Source: Apiotrichum sp. Y4204 (taxonomy: Eukaryota > Basidiomycota > Tremellomycetes > Trichosporonales > Trichosporonaceae). From it: a DNA stretch of 64,000 nt. The translations under genes and the position numbers were made by a program. The DNA lies in NCBI GenBank assembly GCA_025531455.1, contig JAMYHL010000064.1, positions 173,567 through 237,566 on the forward strand, read 5' to 3'. Below the pieces are notes generated by a model. That model was not told the origin of the DNA and made no database searches. It worked only from the letters and a program-made list of their open reading frames with translations. Below are positions 47,544 through 58,861 of the stretch, piece after piece. Position 1 is the stretch's first letter. Each line of letters starts with the position of its first letter.

Positions 47544-50500
47544 ATGGCGACAACGACAGAGAAGCCGCGGCCAGAGCACTACGAGTCGGAGAAGCGCCAC
47601 CCCGGCGGCACCGACGACGGGTCGCTCAACTCGCTCAACCCCAGCCCGTTGAACAAGGCGGGCCTGGCGGCCCCGCACACGACCGACGCGACCCGCGTGC
47701 TTGAGCTCCTCAATGTGGACCCCGCGCGGGGACTGAGCGACGACGAAGTCCAGAAACGTCTCGCGGAATACGGCCCCAACCGCATCAAACCCCCACCAAA
47801 GGCCAATATCTGGAAGATCATCTTCCGCCAGGTCGCGAATGCGATGACTGTTATTCTGAGTGGGTAGAAGTGGTTATGGCGGGATGAGAAAACTGGGTCG
47901 GTTGTGGAAGGATAGATGTGCGCCCTGCTTGATGGTGCGGAGACCCCGTATTTCTCAATGTTCCCTTCTAGTTTGGTACTAACCGCCGTAGTCGCTGCGA
48001 TGGCAACGTCCCTCGGCGTCAAGGACTGGATCTCGGGCGGCGTGATCGCAGCGCTGATTCTGCTCAACCTGAGCGTGGGCACCTGGACCGAGTGGGAGGC
48101 AGAGAAGATTGTCGCAAGCCTCGAGAGCGTCGGCGCCCCCGTCGCTGTCGTGTTGCGGCAAGGCTCGAATGTCCCCCAGACCATATCGGTAGATGATGTC
48201 GTTCCCGGCGACATTATCCTCGTGAAGAACGGCGACATTGTGCCAGCCGACGGCCGCGTACTGGACGGCGTGGCGAATCTCGAATGCGACGAGGCGTTCC
48301 TCACTGGCGAATCCCTCCCCGTCGCCAAGCAGAGCGAGCCGGTCGATGAGGTCGACTGCCCCGTCGGCGACCGCGTGAGCATGGTGTTCTCCGGCGCGCA
48401 GGTCACGAAAGGCCGCGCATACGCCGTCATCACCGCCACGGGAATGGACACGGAGATTGGGCGGATCGCCAAGGCTCTCCAGAACAAGGCGGAACGCACG
48501 GAAACCGGCTGGGCGGCGCGATTTCACCGCCTCAAGGTGGTCATGGGCCTCGCGGAGAACTCGCCACTGCAGATCAAGCTCAACAAGCTCGCGTACACGC
48601 TTCTCGTCGCTGCCATTGTCACTGCGATCGTCGTGCTCTCCACCACGGCGTTCAAGGACATCCCCCCGTCGATGGCGACGTACACGGTCGCCGCGGCCGT
48701 TTCCATGCTGCCCGTGTCGATCGTGGCCGTCGTGTCGCTTACGCTTGCGCGCGCGTCGTCGGACCTCGCGAAGCGCAACGCCCTCGTGCGCCGCATGGAT
48801 GCCATCGAGGCCCTCGCAGGCGTGAACAACGTGTGCTCGGACAAGACTGGAACTTTGACGGTCGGCCGCATGGTCGTGCGCAAGATGTGGGTTCCTGTCG
48901 ATCCCGATGCGCCATCAGACTCGTCGGGTCGTGTTCCCCCCGACACGGCCCGCGGGCAGGCGTATTCGTTCGAAACTGGAAACGATCCATTCTACCCCCG
49001 CGGCGAGGTGCTTCCGGATGCCAACAGCATCCTCCCCTCCGGCGACTACAGCACGCAGGAGGAGCTCCCGGAGGACATGGCGCCGATCGAGTTCTCGTCT
49101 GTTCCCGCTGCGCTCCGCGAACTGGCTATGTGTACTTCACTGTGTAATCAGGCATCTATCCGCCGCCCGGCAGGCGACGAGAACGGGTGGCAGGCGAACG
49201 GCGACCCGACCGAGACGGCGCTCCAGGTCGCGGCGTACAAACTTGGCTTTGGCAAGCCGTACCTTACTGGCGAGGTGAAGCACCACCTCGAAAAGGTGGA
49301 CAGCCGGCGGTCATCCATCCACTTGCGCACGGCGCCGATTGACGGCCACTACGAGCAGCTCATCGAACACCCCTTCGACTCGAGCGTCAAACGCATGTCT
49401 ATCGCGTACAAGCTCTGCTCGACTGACCAGCCCGAGATTCTCTGCTTCATCAAGGGTGCGGCCGAGCGCGTTCTCGAGTGCTGCACGACTGTCGGTGGCG
49501 AGCCGCTGACGGAGGATCGCTTCGCGGAGATTATGGCCAAGATCGACGCGCTCGCCAGCCACGGCCTGCGTGTTCTCTGTTTCGGCGGCAAGACGCTCGA
49601 CGCCAGCGCCGAGGCACAGGTACTCTCGGAACCCCGCAGCGAGTTTGAGCAGGGCTTTGCATTCCTCGGCCTGGCGGGCATTTTCGACCCTCCGCGACAG
49701 GAGTCTCCCGGTGCTGTCACGGATTGCCACCAGGCGGGCATCACCCCGCGCATGCTCACCGGCGACCATCCCGCGACCGCGACGGCGATCGCGCTGCAGA
49801 TTGGCATTCTCGAGCGGTCGTACGCCAAGTCGGCGGTGATGACGGGCCAGCAGTTCGATGCGCTCTCTAACGCCGAGGTTGACGCGCTCCCCGACCTTCC
49901 GCTCGTCGTCGCCCGCTGCGCCCCCGAGACCAAAGTGCGCATGGTCGATGCGATCCACCGCCGCAACCAGACAACAGCGATGACAGGCGACGGCGTCAAC
50001 GACTCGCCGGCGCTGAAGCGCGCCGACGTCGGCGTCGCGATGGGCACCGGATCAGACGTCGCAAAGCAGTCGGCGCGCATAGTCCTCACCGATGACAACT
50101 TTGCGTCGGCCATCCGCGCGATCCGCAAGGGTCGCAGCGTGTTCAAGAATCTGTCCAAGTTTTTGCTCTATCTCCTGTCCGGCAATGTCGGCGAGCTCGT
50201 CGTCCTCATCTTCGGTCTGGCGTTCAAGGACGAAAACGACTCGTCCGTCTTCCCGCTCTCGCCCGTTGCCGCTCTGTGGATCAACACGCTGACGGCCGGC
50301 CCACCCGCCATGGCGCTCGGTCTCGAGCCCACGTCCGCCGACGCAATGGAGCAGCCGCCCTCTGAATTCCGCACGCTGTTCACGGCCGAGTTTTTTATCG
50401 ACCTCTTCTTCTACGGCTTCCTCATGGGCGCGCAGGCTCTCGTCAACTTTGTCATTGTCATGTGGGGCACGCATGACGGCCAGCTGGGACACAACTGCAA

Positions 50501-50921
50501 CTCGGAGGACTCGACGCTGTGTGACCCCGTTTTCCGCGCGCGCGCGACATGCATGGCGACACTGCAGATTATCATGCTCATCCACGCGCTCGAGTGCAAG
50601 CACAGCACAATGAGCATTTTCCGCATGAACCTCCAGGACAACAAAGTGTTGCTGTGGTGCGTCGTCGTGCTCGTCCTCTCGACCTTCCCCGTCGTGTACA
50701 TTCCGACCATCAACAACAAGGTCTTCCTCATCGCGGGCATCAAGTGGGAGTGGGGCATTGTTTTCGGCATGATCTTCGTGTACCTCGCAGCCGCAGAGGG
50801 GTACAAGTGGTGCAAGCGCGTGTACCTCCGCCGCCGGGCGGCCAAGCGCCGCGCAAATGGCACCGTCATCGCGCACCCCGAGAAACGTGAGCGGGAAAAG
50901 TCACCAGAGGCCGTGGCGTGA
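47544..50921 (+). CDS. ENA1: ENA-type P-type ATPase (sodium/potassium efflux)
   Basis: Two exons, 47544-47863 and 47972-50921, with a 108-bp intron in phase, giving 1089 residues. All P-type signatures occur in order: an N-terminal cation-ATPase segment (LNVDPARGLSDDEVQKRL), TGES, the phosphorylated Asp397 in CSDKTGTLT, the nucleotide-binding KGAAERVLE, TGDHPAT and the hinge TGDGVNDSPALKRADVGVAMG. The membrane segment before the phosphorylation site reads VSMLPVSIVAVVSLTL, resembling group IID (ENA) pumps rather than SERCA. ENA pumps export Na+ or K+ across the plasma membrane under salt or alkaline stress. The start at 47544 gives the usual short acidic N-terminus. The first intron junction is supported by restoring an unbroken first membrane helix. 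A Ca2+-pumping role cannot be excluded. Confidence 0.88.
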
Positions 50922-51335
50922 GGAGTAAGGAGGACGGACGTAATGTAGATAGTTACCATACAGTCAGAGATCAATGTAGACCATCCTAATGCGCTGCTAT
51001 CGTTGTGCTGCACGGGGATCAGGGTTTGTTAGTGTTGCACGCCGAGCGATGAAAAGAGGTGTTTTGTGTGCACTTCGTCCGAGACTGAAAGTGAGAGTTG
51101 AAATGGCACACCATGGCTCTTGTCGCATCTATTTCTGGCTGGACTACGACGAGCACTGTCTATTTCGGTGGCGATAATTCACACAGTTCATATTTCCAAA
51201 GTAACTCGAACGGGCAGCACCTCAACACTAGCTTACAGCTACAATAACGCTCTATCTGTACAGAGGATCCACACGAAGTTTCGCTCGGGACCGATTTCAA
51301 TCCTTGATTTGAGGAGTGTGTTGGCTGGGTCTACA
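50922..51335. other. Shared 3' region of convergent genes
   Basis: A 414-bp spacer between the stop codons of the ATPase (+) and the Zn2Cys6 factor (-). It is more AT-rich than the genes and must hold both poly(A) regions. No gene is seen. Confidence 0.55.
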
Positions 51336-54300
51336 CTACGACATGCTCGTAGAGCTGAACTCCCATTCCCGACGCCCGTTGGCTCCTGCTCCCATGAGGT
51401 CGTCCATCCCCATTCCGAGCGGCGTCATGCCCGTGCCCATACCCGTGCCCATGCCCGTGCCCATGCCTGCGTTCATAGCGGCAGGATTGGCTTCCATAGC
51501 GGCCACGAGCTGGGCAGCGACGGCGGGGTCGAGAAACTCGAGTAGGGAGGGGTCGAACCCTGGTGTCGCCGCGTTGGTCGGTGCGTTGGTGGGCATGCCT
51601 GATCCGGGGAGGCTGAGGGGTTCGAGAGACACACCGTTCATTGGCGGGAAGAGGCTGTCCGCTGACGGCATCATCCCGTTCTGCTTGACCGACGTCTGGC
51701 CCTCAACTGCCTCTACGCTTTCCGGGCTGTGGCCCATCGAGGGCATGGCTGGGCTCCTGCCACTGCCGTTTGTCGAGGCGGAACGGAGACTACAATCGAC
51801 CATGTCCGGCGCTTCTGATGAGCATGCGGAAGCGTGGGTGATGCGGAAATGCTTTGCGCAATCGTCGTCCAGCTGCCCAGTCTCATACAAACGTTCGTGG
51901 TTGCGAAGCCACACTGTGAGATGGAGACCTAGGGCGTGCTTGCTCCCGTACCGTTGGAGCACTGAAAGTTAGGGCTTCACAGCTCCGAAAGACCTTGTTT
52001 CATACGTACATGAAGTAATTGCCGTGAGGTCGGTGCGCCACCGATTAGCGAGGGCGTACTGTTCCATCTGGGTTGCGCGGACAATGAAGCGACTGACATT
52101 CTTGCCGACAGTGAAGAGCGAGCTATCTTGTCAGCCATATTATGATTTCAACACTCACAAAGCGAGAAGAGGATCCAGTAGGAGGGAGACGTCTAGCTGC
52201 GATGGAACGAGGTGGATAAAGCCCACTACGGCCTCAAACGCCTTCTGCATGTGGCGATGGGACGGAGTCTCAGGACCCTTCCAGTCAACAAACTGCTCGT
52301 GAAGGAGCAACGAGGCGAGATTGGGATACAGGTGAATGCTGAGGAGGTCGGCGTTGAAGGAACCCGTGGCGCCCGAGTCGGCCATTTTGTAAATGTTCTT
52401 GAGGGTCGACGGAATGCTAAGCTGGAACGCGGCAATCTCGGCGTTGAGCTTGACAAAGGCCGGGCTCCGGAAACCCGCCATTGTGTCTCCAGGCTTGATC
52501 TCGCGTTGCTGCCATTCGCGCACCCACTTGGCAACCTTGCCGAGAAGGATAGAGCACTTGATGACAAGGACGAAAGGGTCTGGTATGGGATGGCTGTGAT
52601 GTCAGACCTAGTCGACAGACTAATCCCAAAGGGGTACGCACTTAACCAGAACGTCATCGTCATGGCCCGTCTGCGGGTTCGCCTTCATATACCCGCTGGT
52701 GTCGTGCTTCTGCAGGAACTCGTCGGTACTGGTAGGCAGCGCAATGTGGATTTCGTCGATATCAAACGTCGGTGCCCAGTTGGAGTTTATGGCAAATCCG
52801 GCCTCTTGCAGGTACGCGAGCCACACGGTAGCAAGGCGCTCCTCTCGCTCTTGGTCGCTCTTTGGCTCGCCCATGAGCGCCGGCTTGTCCGACTTGCGGA
52901 CGTTGCGGTTGACAATTTCGAGCGCCTTGATGAGACGTGTTGAGGACGCGGACATCCACGACCGCAGTGCCATACCCTTGTTGAAGTAGACGTGCGACAG
53001 GATTAGCTGGTTGTGTAAGTGATCGATCGGGAACGAGTAATCATCGAATTATTTGCTAAAGTAATCGGAATGCACTACTCACCTGGGCGCGCGCCATGTC
53101 AAACACAAATGTCCCGCTTCCCATCATGCAAATGGTCGTAGAATGGCGGATACACCGCTCCGCTGACTCGGCTTGGGCAACTGAGAAATCCTCGCACTGC
53201 TCCAGGTCGAGACCCAGCGTAATGTTCCGCGTGCTCATCTCCTCGAGCTCCTCGGGCTTGAGGGTGTTGATCCACGCGGTGTGGGGCGCCGCCGCCGAGC
53301 AGATGGCGTGGAGAAGACCAGGGAAGGGGAAGTCGGGGTGCGTGGGCGGCAACCCAAGACGCTGGAGGAGCGTCGGCCGGTGGATGATGCGATGTACCTG
53401 CGGCTCAAACTGGAAGAACGTGTCGATGAGGTGCTCGAGAACCGCGGGGGCGGGCAGATTCTTGGGCCATTTCGCAGGCAGCATGAGAAAGTTGGAAAAG
53501 TCAAACGACTGGAACTGGCCGGGGACACCAGCCTCGATTGAGACCATCGGCGGACGAGTCGACGGCGTCGTGTCGAACTGCGGTGGCGGGACCTGGATGC
53601 CGGTTAGCGGGATATCCCAGGTGCTGTTCGCGTTGTTCAGGTAGTTGCCATTGACAGTGGCCTGGTTGTTGTTCTCGGGGCTGGAACCAGACCCAGAGGA
53701 CATGGAGACAGGCGAGATATGAGCATGAGGGCGGTTCTGTGCCTGCGGCTCGGTGGTGAGGGATGCAAGGCGAGCTTCCAGTTCAGCTGTGATGTGTTAG
53801 ACGCATCCACTGACAGTCTGATAAGGTGCAACTGACGGTCACTCCGTCCAATTACTTACCAATGCGGGCCCTCAACGTGTCCTTGTCCTCTGCCGCGCGG
53901 CGTTCCTTCTCCCGCTGCAACTTGTCGCCTACCGCCGCGCGCTTCCCGACCGCCGGCGCCGCCGACGAGCGTTTCCGCTCTGTATCGAGCACCGCATCGC
54001 GGGTAGGACCAGGGGGAAGCTCCTCGTCGTCGCCCTCGGCATAAGTGCAGACTAGGGGTGGGGGGCGGCTCTTGTTCCGCTGCGCCGAGCGGAGGGCGTG
54101 CGCGTGGGACCGCATGCATGGGTTGCATGTTGGCCTGACGGCGTCGCATTTGACTTTGCGTTTCTTGCACTGGGGTGTAAGCGGGCTGAAGAAGGTACGG
54201 GGATGGGCTGTGGGAACTGATGGTCCGTCCGCTGTGCCGCGCGTCGTGTCGAGTCATTTCGACACGATGCGACCAACACGGGACACGACACACCACATGT

Positions 54301-54408
54301 ATGTTGTTTCTCGCCGATACGCACCTGAAGACACGCATGGTTGCGCTTCAGAGGCGCGAGTGTCTCGTCCTCGAGGATATCATCGTACGGGGGAGTGTGT
54401 TCCTGCAT
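51336..54408 (-). CDS. Zn2Cys6 transcription factor with fungal-specific regulatory domain
   Basis: Seven exons on the minus strand: 54408-54325, 54169-53860, 53786-53083, 53006-52642, 52593-52159, 52122-52010 and 51961-51336, giving 878 residues with every phase agreeing. The zinc cluster is near residue 24: HACLQCKKRKVKCDAVRPTC then NPC, and a sixth Cys in LVCTY about 22 residues later, longer than the usual 6-9 spacing. It binds DNA in the nucleus, usually at CGG-type sites. A coiled-coil (TLRARIAELEARLASL) follows, then a fungal-specific transcription-factor domain with FFQFEPQVHRIIHRPTLL. The C-terminus is Met/Gly/Pro-rich with an MGTG repeat, probably an activation region. Introns are 36-155 bp. 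An ATG at 54534 in the same frame would add 42 residues. The targets are unknown. Confidence 0.88.
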
Positions 54409-55872
54409 TGTATTGTTGTTGTTGCAGATGTTGTTGTCTGATAAAAAGTTGTGCAACCCCGGATCAGTGGCACACTGGCAGGAGGAGCGATATCCTGGAG
54501 CGTGGAGGTGCTGGGACGGCGGGGCTGGTGACACCTAGACGGGTCGTGGAGGAGATGGACGGCGATGAGATGAAAGGTCAAGAGAATTTGAGACGACAGA
54601 CCACTACGGCACTGTGCGGTTCGTAGCTCGCAGCGGGTGATGGGGCTTGGGGAGAGTGACGAAAGAGCGAGAGGGTCAGAGTGAAGTGGGGTGGAGCGCG
54701 TTGCTAAATCGGCTCCCGTGTCTTCTTGGCCTTTGTTATCGCCTGGGTCGTGTTGTCGCACACGCAGGGGCGCGGGGCGCAAGGCTGGATGGTGATGGCG
54801 TGGAAGGGATGTTCAACGACGAGTAGGCGATGTAGAGTTGCGATTCTTCCATCGGGACGGTCATGAAGGGAGATTACACCTGATAGAACATGGGTTCTCA
54901 CATCCGCACATCCCCCCCCCCACACACACTCACTCACCCCACCGATATCCTGCCCCCCTAATTCCCCTATCCCCTTAATCGAACCACACATTCTGAGACT
55001 GTGAGACTGAGACCAAAGACTGAGACTGCACTGCACACTCCTGGTACCGCAAAGTGGCACATTACGGCGAACATGTTATTGCCTCGGCCCAGATATTTTT
55101 CCCTCTGGCCTATCCTCTCGTCATCTCCTCCCGTATATATGAACCAGATGGGCCGACGGTCCGCATTTTCCCGTGCGTCCACCATCTGCAGATGCTTACG
55201 GATCATTAGTAGTAGAGATAAATTAATTCCCTCGCCTACAATGCAGAGATGTTTTACTTTTTGGCCGCTGGTTGTCGGTCGTCGAGGCACCCGTTATCTC
55301 CCCCCAGCAACGCAGCATGCAGCAACGACAGGGGCGTAGCCCGCGGCGTAGCCCGCGGCGTGCTGGCTGATCTTGTGCTTCTGCCGGCTGCCGCATGCAT
55401 TGCGCGCTTGCAGCCTGCAGCTCGGCCCCGGTGGCCGAAGGTTCATCGATGCCCGTCGGCCATCAATTAACGACACCCGTGGGACAATGAGATGAAAGAG
55501 AGTCGTGGGTCCAGGCTCGGATCCGGAGATGACGGGGGATGACTGGATCGAGGGGATATTGAGGATATCGAGGTCGATAAACCGCCACCGCGCCACCATG
55601 ATGTTCCCACGCGCAGCCACGGGCCACGGAAATCCCAACGTCATGACGACATCTTGGCCCGTTGGCCCGTTGGCAGGGTCTGGCCACTACTTTTTTCCGA
55701 AGATATCCCGGAATCACCGATACTAGACTGCCATTCTTGTTTGGCTCTGGATTGAAACGTCCGGGGTCGCAAGTCTCATGCAATCACAACGCTCATGTGA
55801 GACGAAGACAACAACCCGGTATTTGGTACACTTTGACATTGACAACACTCTCTTCTCTATTAACACTTACCC
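54409..55872. promoter_or_regulatory. Divergent upstream region, Zn2Cys6 factor / F-box gene
   Basis: About 1.46 kb between start codons facing apart. It contains a C run and CACA tract at 54911-54928 and a small duplicated TAGCCCGCGGCG near 55337-55360. No gene is supported. Confidence 0.4.
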
Positions 55873-57171
55873 ATGCCGCGCAAACGCAAGGCCTCAGCAC
55901 CCGCTGCCCCCAGCGCCCGCGCGGGACGTCCACCTTCCACCGCGCTCGCAAGCGACGCCGCGCCCCCTCCCGCGCTCACCTCTCCCGTCGACGGCGTGTT
56001 TGACTGGCGCGGGTTCCCGCACATCGTCGAGGCAATCATGGGCTACAGCGACTGGGCCACGCGCCTCGCCTTCCGCGCGACGTGCCGGCACATGCACGCG
56101 CAACTCGACCTCTCACGGCTCAACCTCACCTTCCGCCGCGCGGCCGGCGATAACTCGTGTCTGATCGAGGGGCGGACAACCACCGGTTTCCTCGTCCTCA
56201 CATGTCCGTGCACCGCCTCGCCTGGCCGCAACGCCTACGAGCTGTGGACCATCGACGAGCGCGATATCGTGGCTGAGCCCCGCTCCTTCCGCTCTTTCCT
56301 CCTCGACATCACGATCTCAGGGCAGTGCCCGCACGGCGACCGGAATCTGTTCAGACTCCTCAACGAGCTCACCGACGCCCCTCAGCGGTGGCCGTATGCT
56401 CTCGAGCTGGGTGGAGAACCTTCGATTTTCCGCATTGGTACTGAGACCCGAGGGGCGGAGGCGGCGAGTAATATGTGGCCTTACGCGCGTGCGCCGCGCG
56501 TTACTCTCATCCCCGACGAGCAGGGACGGGTCTCACGCGCGCCATGGTTCAAGCACTGGGCGCGAGTATGCGCCGAGAATTGGCGCACGGCGGCCGCTTG
56601 CCTTTGCCCCAAAACGTTCAGCGACATGGTCGTGTTCCCGATCACGGGGGACGAGCCGCCCATCCCCCTCATCACTACGGACGTCCACATGGGGACGGTG
56701 ATGTATGATTTTGGGCCGCTTGCAGCAAAAGTTCTCGCACCCTTGGATTCCCCTGCGCCAAAAGACGACGCCGAGGACGCGCCAGTAAAGTAAAAGGGTG
56801 CGGACAGGGGCGAGGACAAGGACGAGGGCGACAACCCCGACAATGTGCGACTACGTAGCCTCATCACACACATGCGTCACACCATGACAGATTTTATCTC
56901 GAACGTCTATGTCTCAGGTGTGCATGCGCTCAAGCCCGAACACATTGCGTGGCTTGACGCGGGATACTTCTTCGCTGAACGGGATGAGAGAGGCACGTTC
57001 GAGAGGTACCTCGTCGACCAGGTTAATCGGGGAAGAGATGAGTGGTGGATGACGTTTGAAGTCCTCGGGCCGGACCAGCGGTGGGAGGACACGCTGCGCT
57101 TCATCTGGACTACAGATTTCGACGAGTATTTACCCATCAATATAAATCAAAATCTCGGTCTGCTACTGTAG
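55873..57171 (+). pseudogene. F-box-like protein gene with an in-frame stop
   Basis: The frame opens at ATG 55873 and runs 306 codons to a TAA at 56791-56793. It then stays open in the same frame for another 125 codons to TAG at 57169-57171, with protein-like sequence on both sides of the stop. After a basic, Ala/Pro-rich N-terminus, residues 37-75 look like an F-box or F-box-like helix bundle (FPHIVEAIMGYSDWATRLAFRATCRHMH is split here into FPHIVEAIMGY and ATCRHMHAQL). F-box proteins recruit substrates to SCF ubiquitin ligases. The stop lies in a Lys/Asp/Glu-rich linker. I found no splice pair that removes it in phase. It could be a broken gene, a shorter functional protein or stop readthrough. 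The F-box call is weak. Confidence 0.55.
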
Positions 57172-58025
57172 GCGCCCGACTTGGAGCTGCTACCACTCCA
57201 TACCCGCTGCTTGTTCTGCTTTCCCAAGCTCAAGATGCATCCTATTGTACCAAAACTTTGATTTCCTGCAGCTTGCATGGCCTTTGAGATGCCCAACAGA
57301 GTAACAGCCAGAGATGAACAGAAAAGAAGTGGTGCAAAAACTGCGAAAATATCTGATATGGCTCATGGGTTGGGCATGTGGCATCCTGCTACATACCATA
57401 CGGCGGAACGGAACTGTAAGTTAGCGTTGTTTCTGGAAATGAAGAGGAGGGGAGAGAGTCAGATAGGAGCGAAAGACGATGGTATGATTCGATCATGATA
57501 AATCTGATTGAACTATGCTTGATTTGTGTATCATCACGACGAGAGAGAAGAGGAAGTGGGGTACTCACGGTCTACAAGGCGACATGCTGGCTGGTAGGAT
57601 GGAAGATGGAAAGAAGAGTAAAAGAGAGAATACAAAGAGGAGCAAGATCACAAATCACAGAGGGCAGTGCCATCGTCGCCTGCTTTTCGACGTGTAGGAA
57701 TTTGGGTGCGAGCAGTTCGGTGCGACCGGTGCGAGCGTCTGGTGCGAGACCACGTGTATGCCCTTACATCTTCAGCAGCTTCGCCAATTTGGGTCACTGG
57801 GGCCCATCGCACCTCCGGGACCCGACGTTCGATCCTCTAGACTTCACCCGGTAGTTACAATGTGCATCCCCAGTCCTATTACCGCTGGCCTCGCGCCTGA
57901 TATGTACAATAGTAGTGCAGTGTGTATTGAGCCGCGTCTTTCGTCAGTCGCCGCAGCAGAAGGAACTGAATCCGATAATGTCCTCTTTGCTCGCGAGGAG
58001 ACGGCGCACTTACAGAAATTACAAC
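57172..58025. other. Intergenic region between convergent genes
   Basis: About 850 bp, more AT-rich than the coding parts, between the end of the F-box-like frame and the stop of the RVxF protein gene. No gene is supported. Confidence 0.5.
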
Positions 58026-58861
58026 CTATCCAACAATCATGACCACTTCCGAGAATCGCACGCGCTTCCCACTCCCATTCACATTCCCACTTCCACTTCC
58101 GCTTCCACTGACGCCCCACCTGGCAGTCCCCATCCCCGAGCTTTGTGGCGATTGCGGGCTCTGCGGGCGCCAGTGCCGGTCCATGTCGACGCAGTGTGTG
58201 TCCAGATGTGGTGACGGGTCCGTGGGCGTCGCTATTGTTGTGGAGCTCTGGCCGTAAGCGAGATGTACCAAGAAGCGAGGTGTCGGACATGAGAAAACCG
58301 GATGAGAAAACGAATGGAGAACATTCCTTCCTTTCCGAAGCTCAAGCTGGAACCCGACCCGAAGAGATCCACCAGCCTGGTCCCCGCGCCACCGGCGCGT
58401 CGCACGCGCTCACATGACACTCACCGACTCTGATCCCCGCCGCATCGGCTGTCCCACGCGTTCCTCGACCTCTTCGTTGTCCCCGTCCTCGTCATCCTCA
58501 TCGTCTGAACTTCGCGGCTTCCCCTTTGTTTCCCGCAGATTCAGCGCCGGCGGGCCTTTTCGCTTGCCCGTGAATGAGAGCATGTCGAGGAGCGAGTTGA
58601 GGCGCGCGCTCGTGAGGCCGGGTTGGCCTTGTGGTGGTGGTGGCCGCGTCGTCATCTTGGGGTGCAGGAGGGAAGAGAGGAGTGAGAACGCCTGGTGTTA
58701 TAGGTGGGGTTTGAGTTGCAGGGACACTATCGACTTACAGTCCCCGAGGCCTTTTCCGTGACCTTGTTCGTCTTCGCGTCACTGTCGGTATCGCGGTGCT
58801 TGCGAGGTGGTGCGGCGGAAGCAAGCTGGTCGAGGATCTGGCGGAGCTCTCGCTCGGCCAT
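58026..58861 (-). CDS. Small acidic protein with a PP1-docking RVxF motif
   Basis: Three exons on the minus strand: 58861-58739, 58655-58425 and about 58346-58026, giving about 224 residues. Exons 1 and 2 join in phase through a GTAAGT donor and a CCCCAAG acceptor. Exon 3 may instead start at 58247 (also in phase), giving about 191 residues. Exon 1 has a short amphipathic start (MAERELRQILDQLAS). Exon 2 has LTSARLNSLLDMLSFTGKRK and a dense Asp/Glu block (DDEDDEDGDNEEVEE). Near the C-terminus is a Gly/Ser repeat, then KRVRFSEV, a textbook RVxF motif for docking protein phosphatase 1. No wider family is recognised. A regulatory subunit of PP1 or a nuclear scaffold is an inference from the motif alone. 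The TAA/TAG context and the codon bias support real coding. Confidence 0.55.

Noticed and set aside
49311..50876. Several minus-strand frames opposite the ATPase
   Set aside because: Shadow frames from GC-rich codon use; the plus strand carries every P-type ATPase signature.
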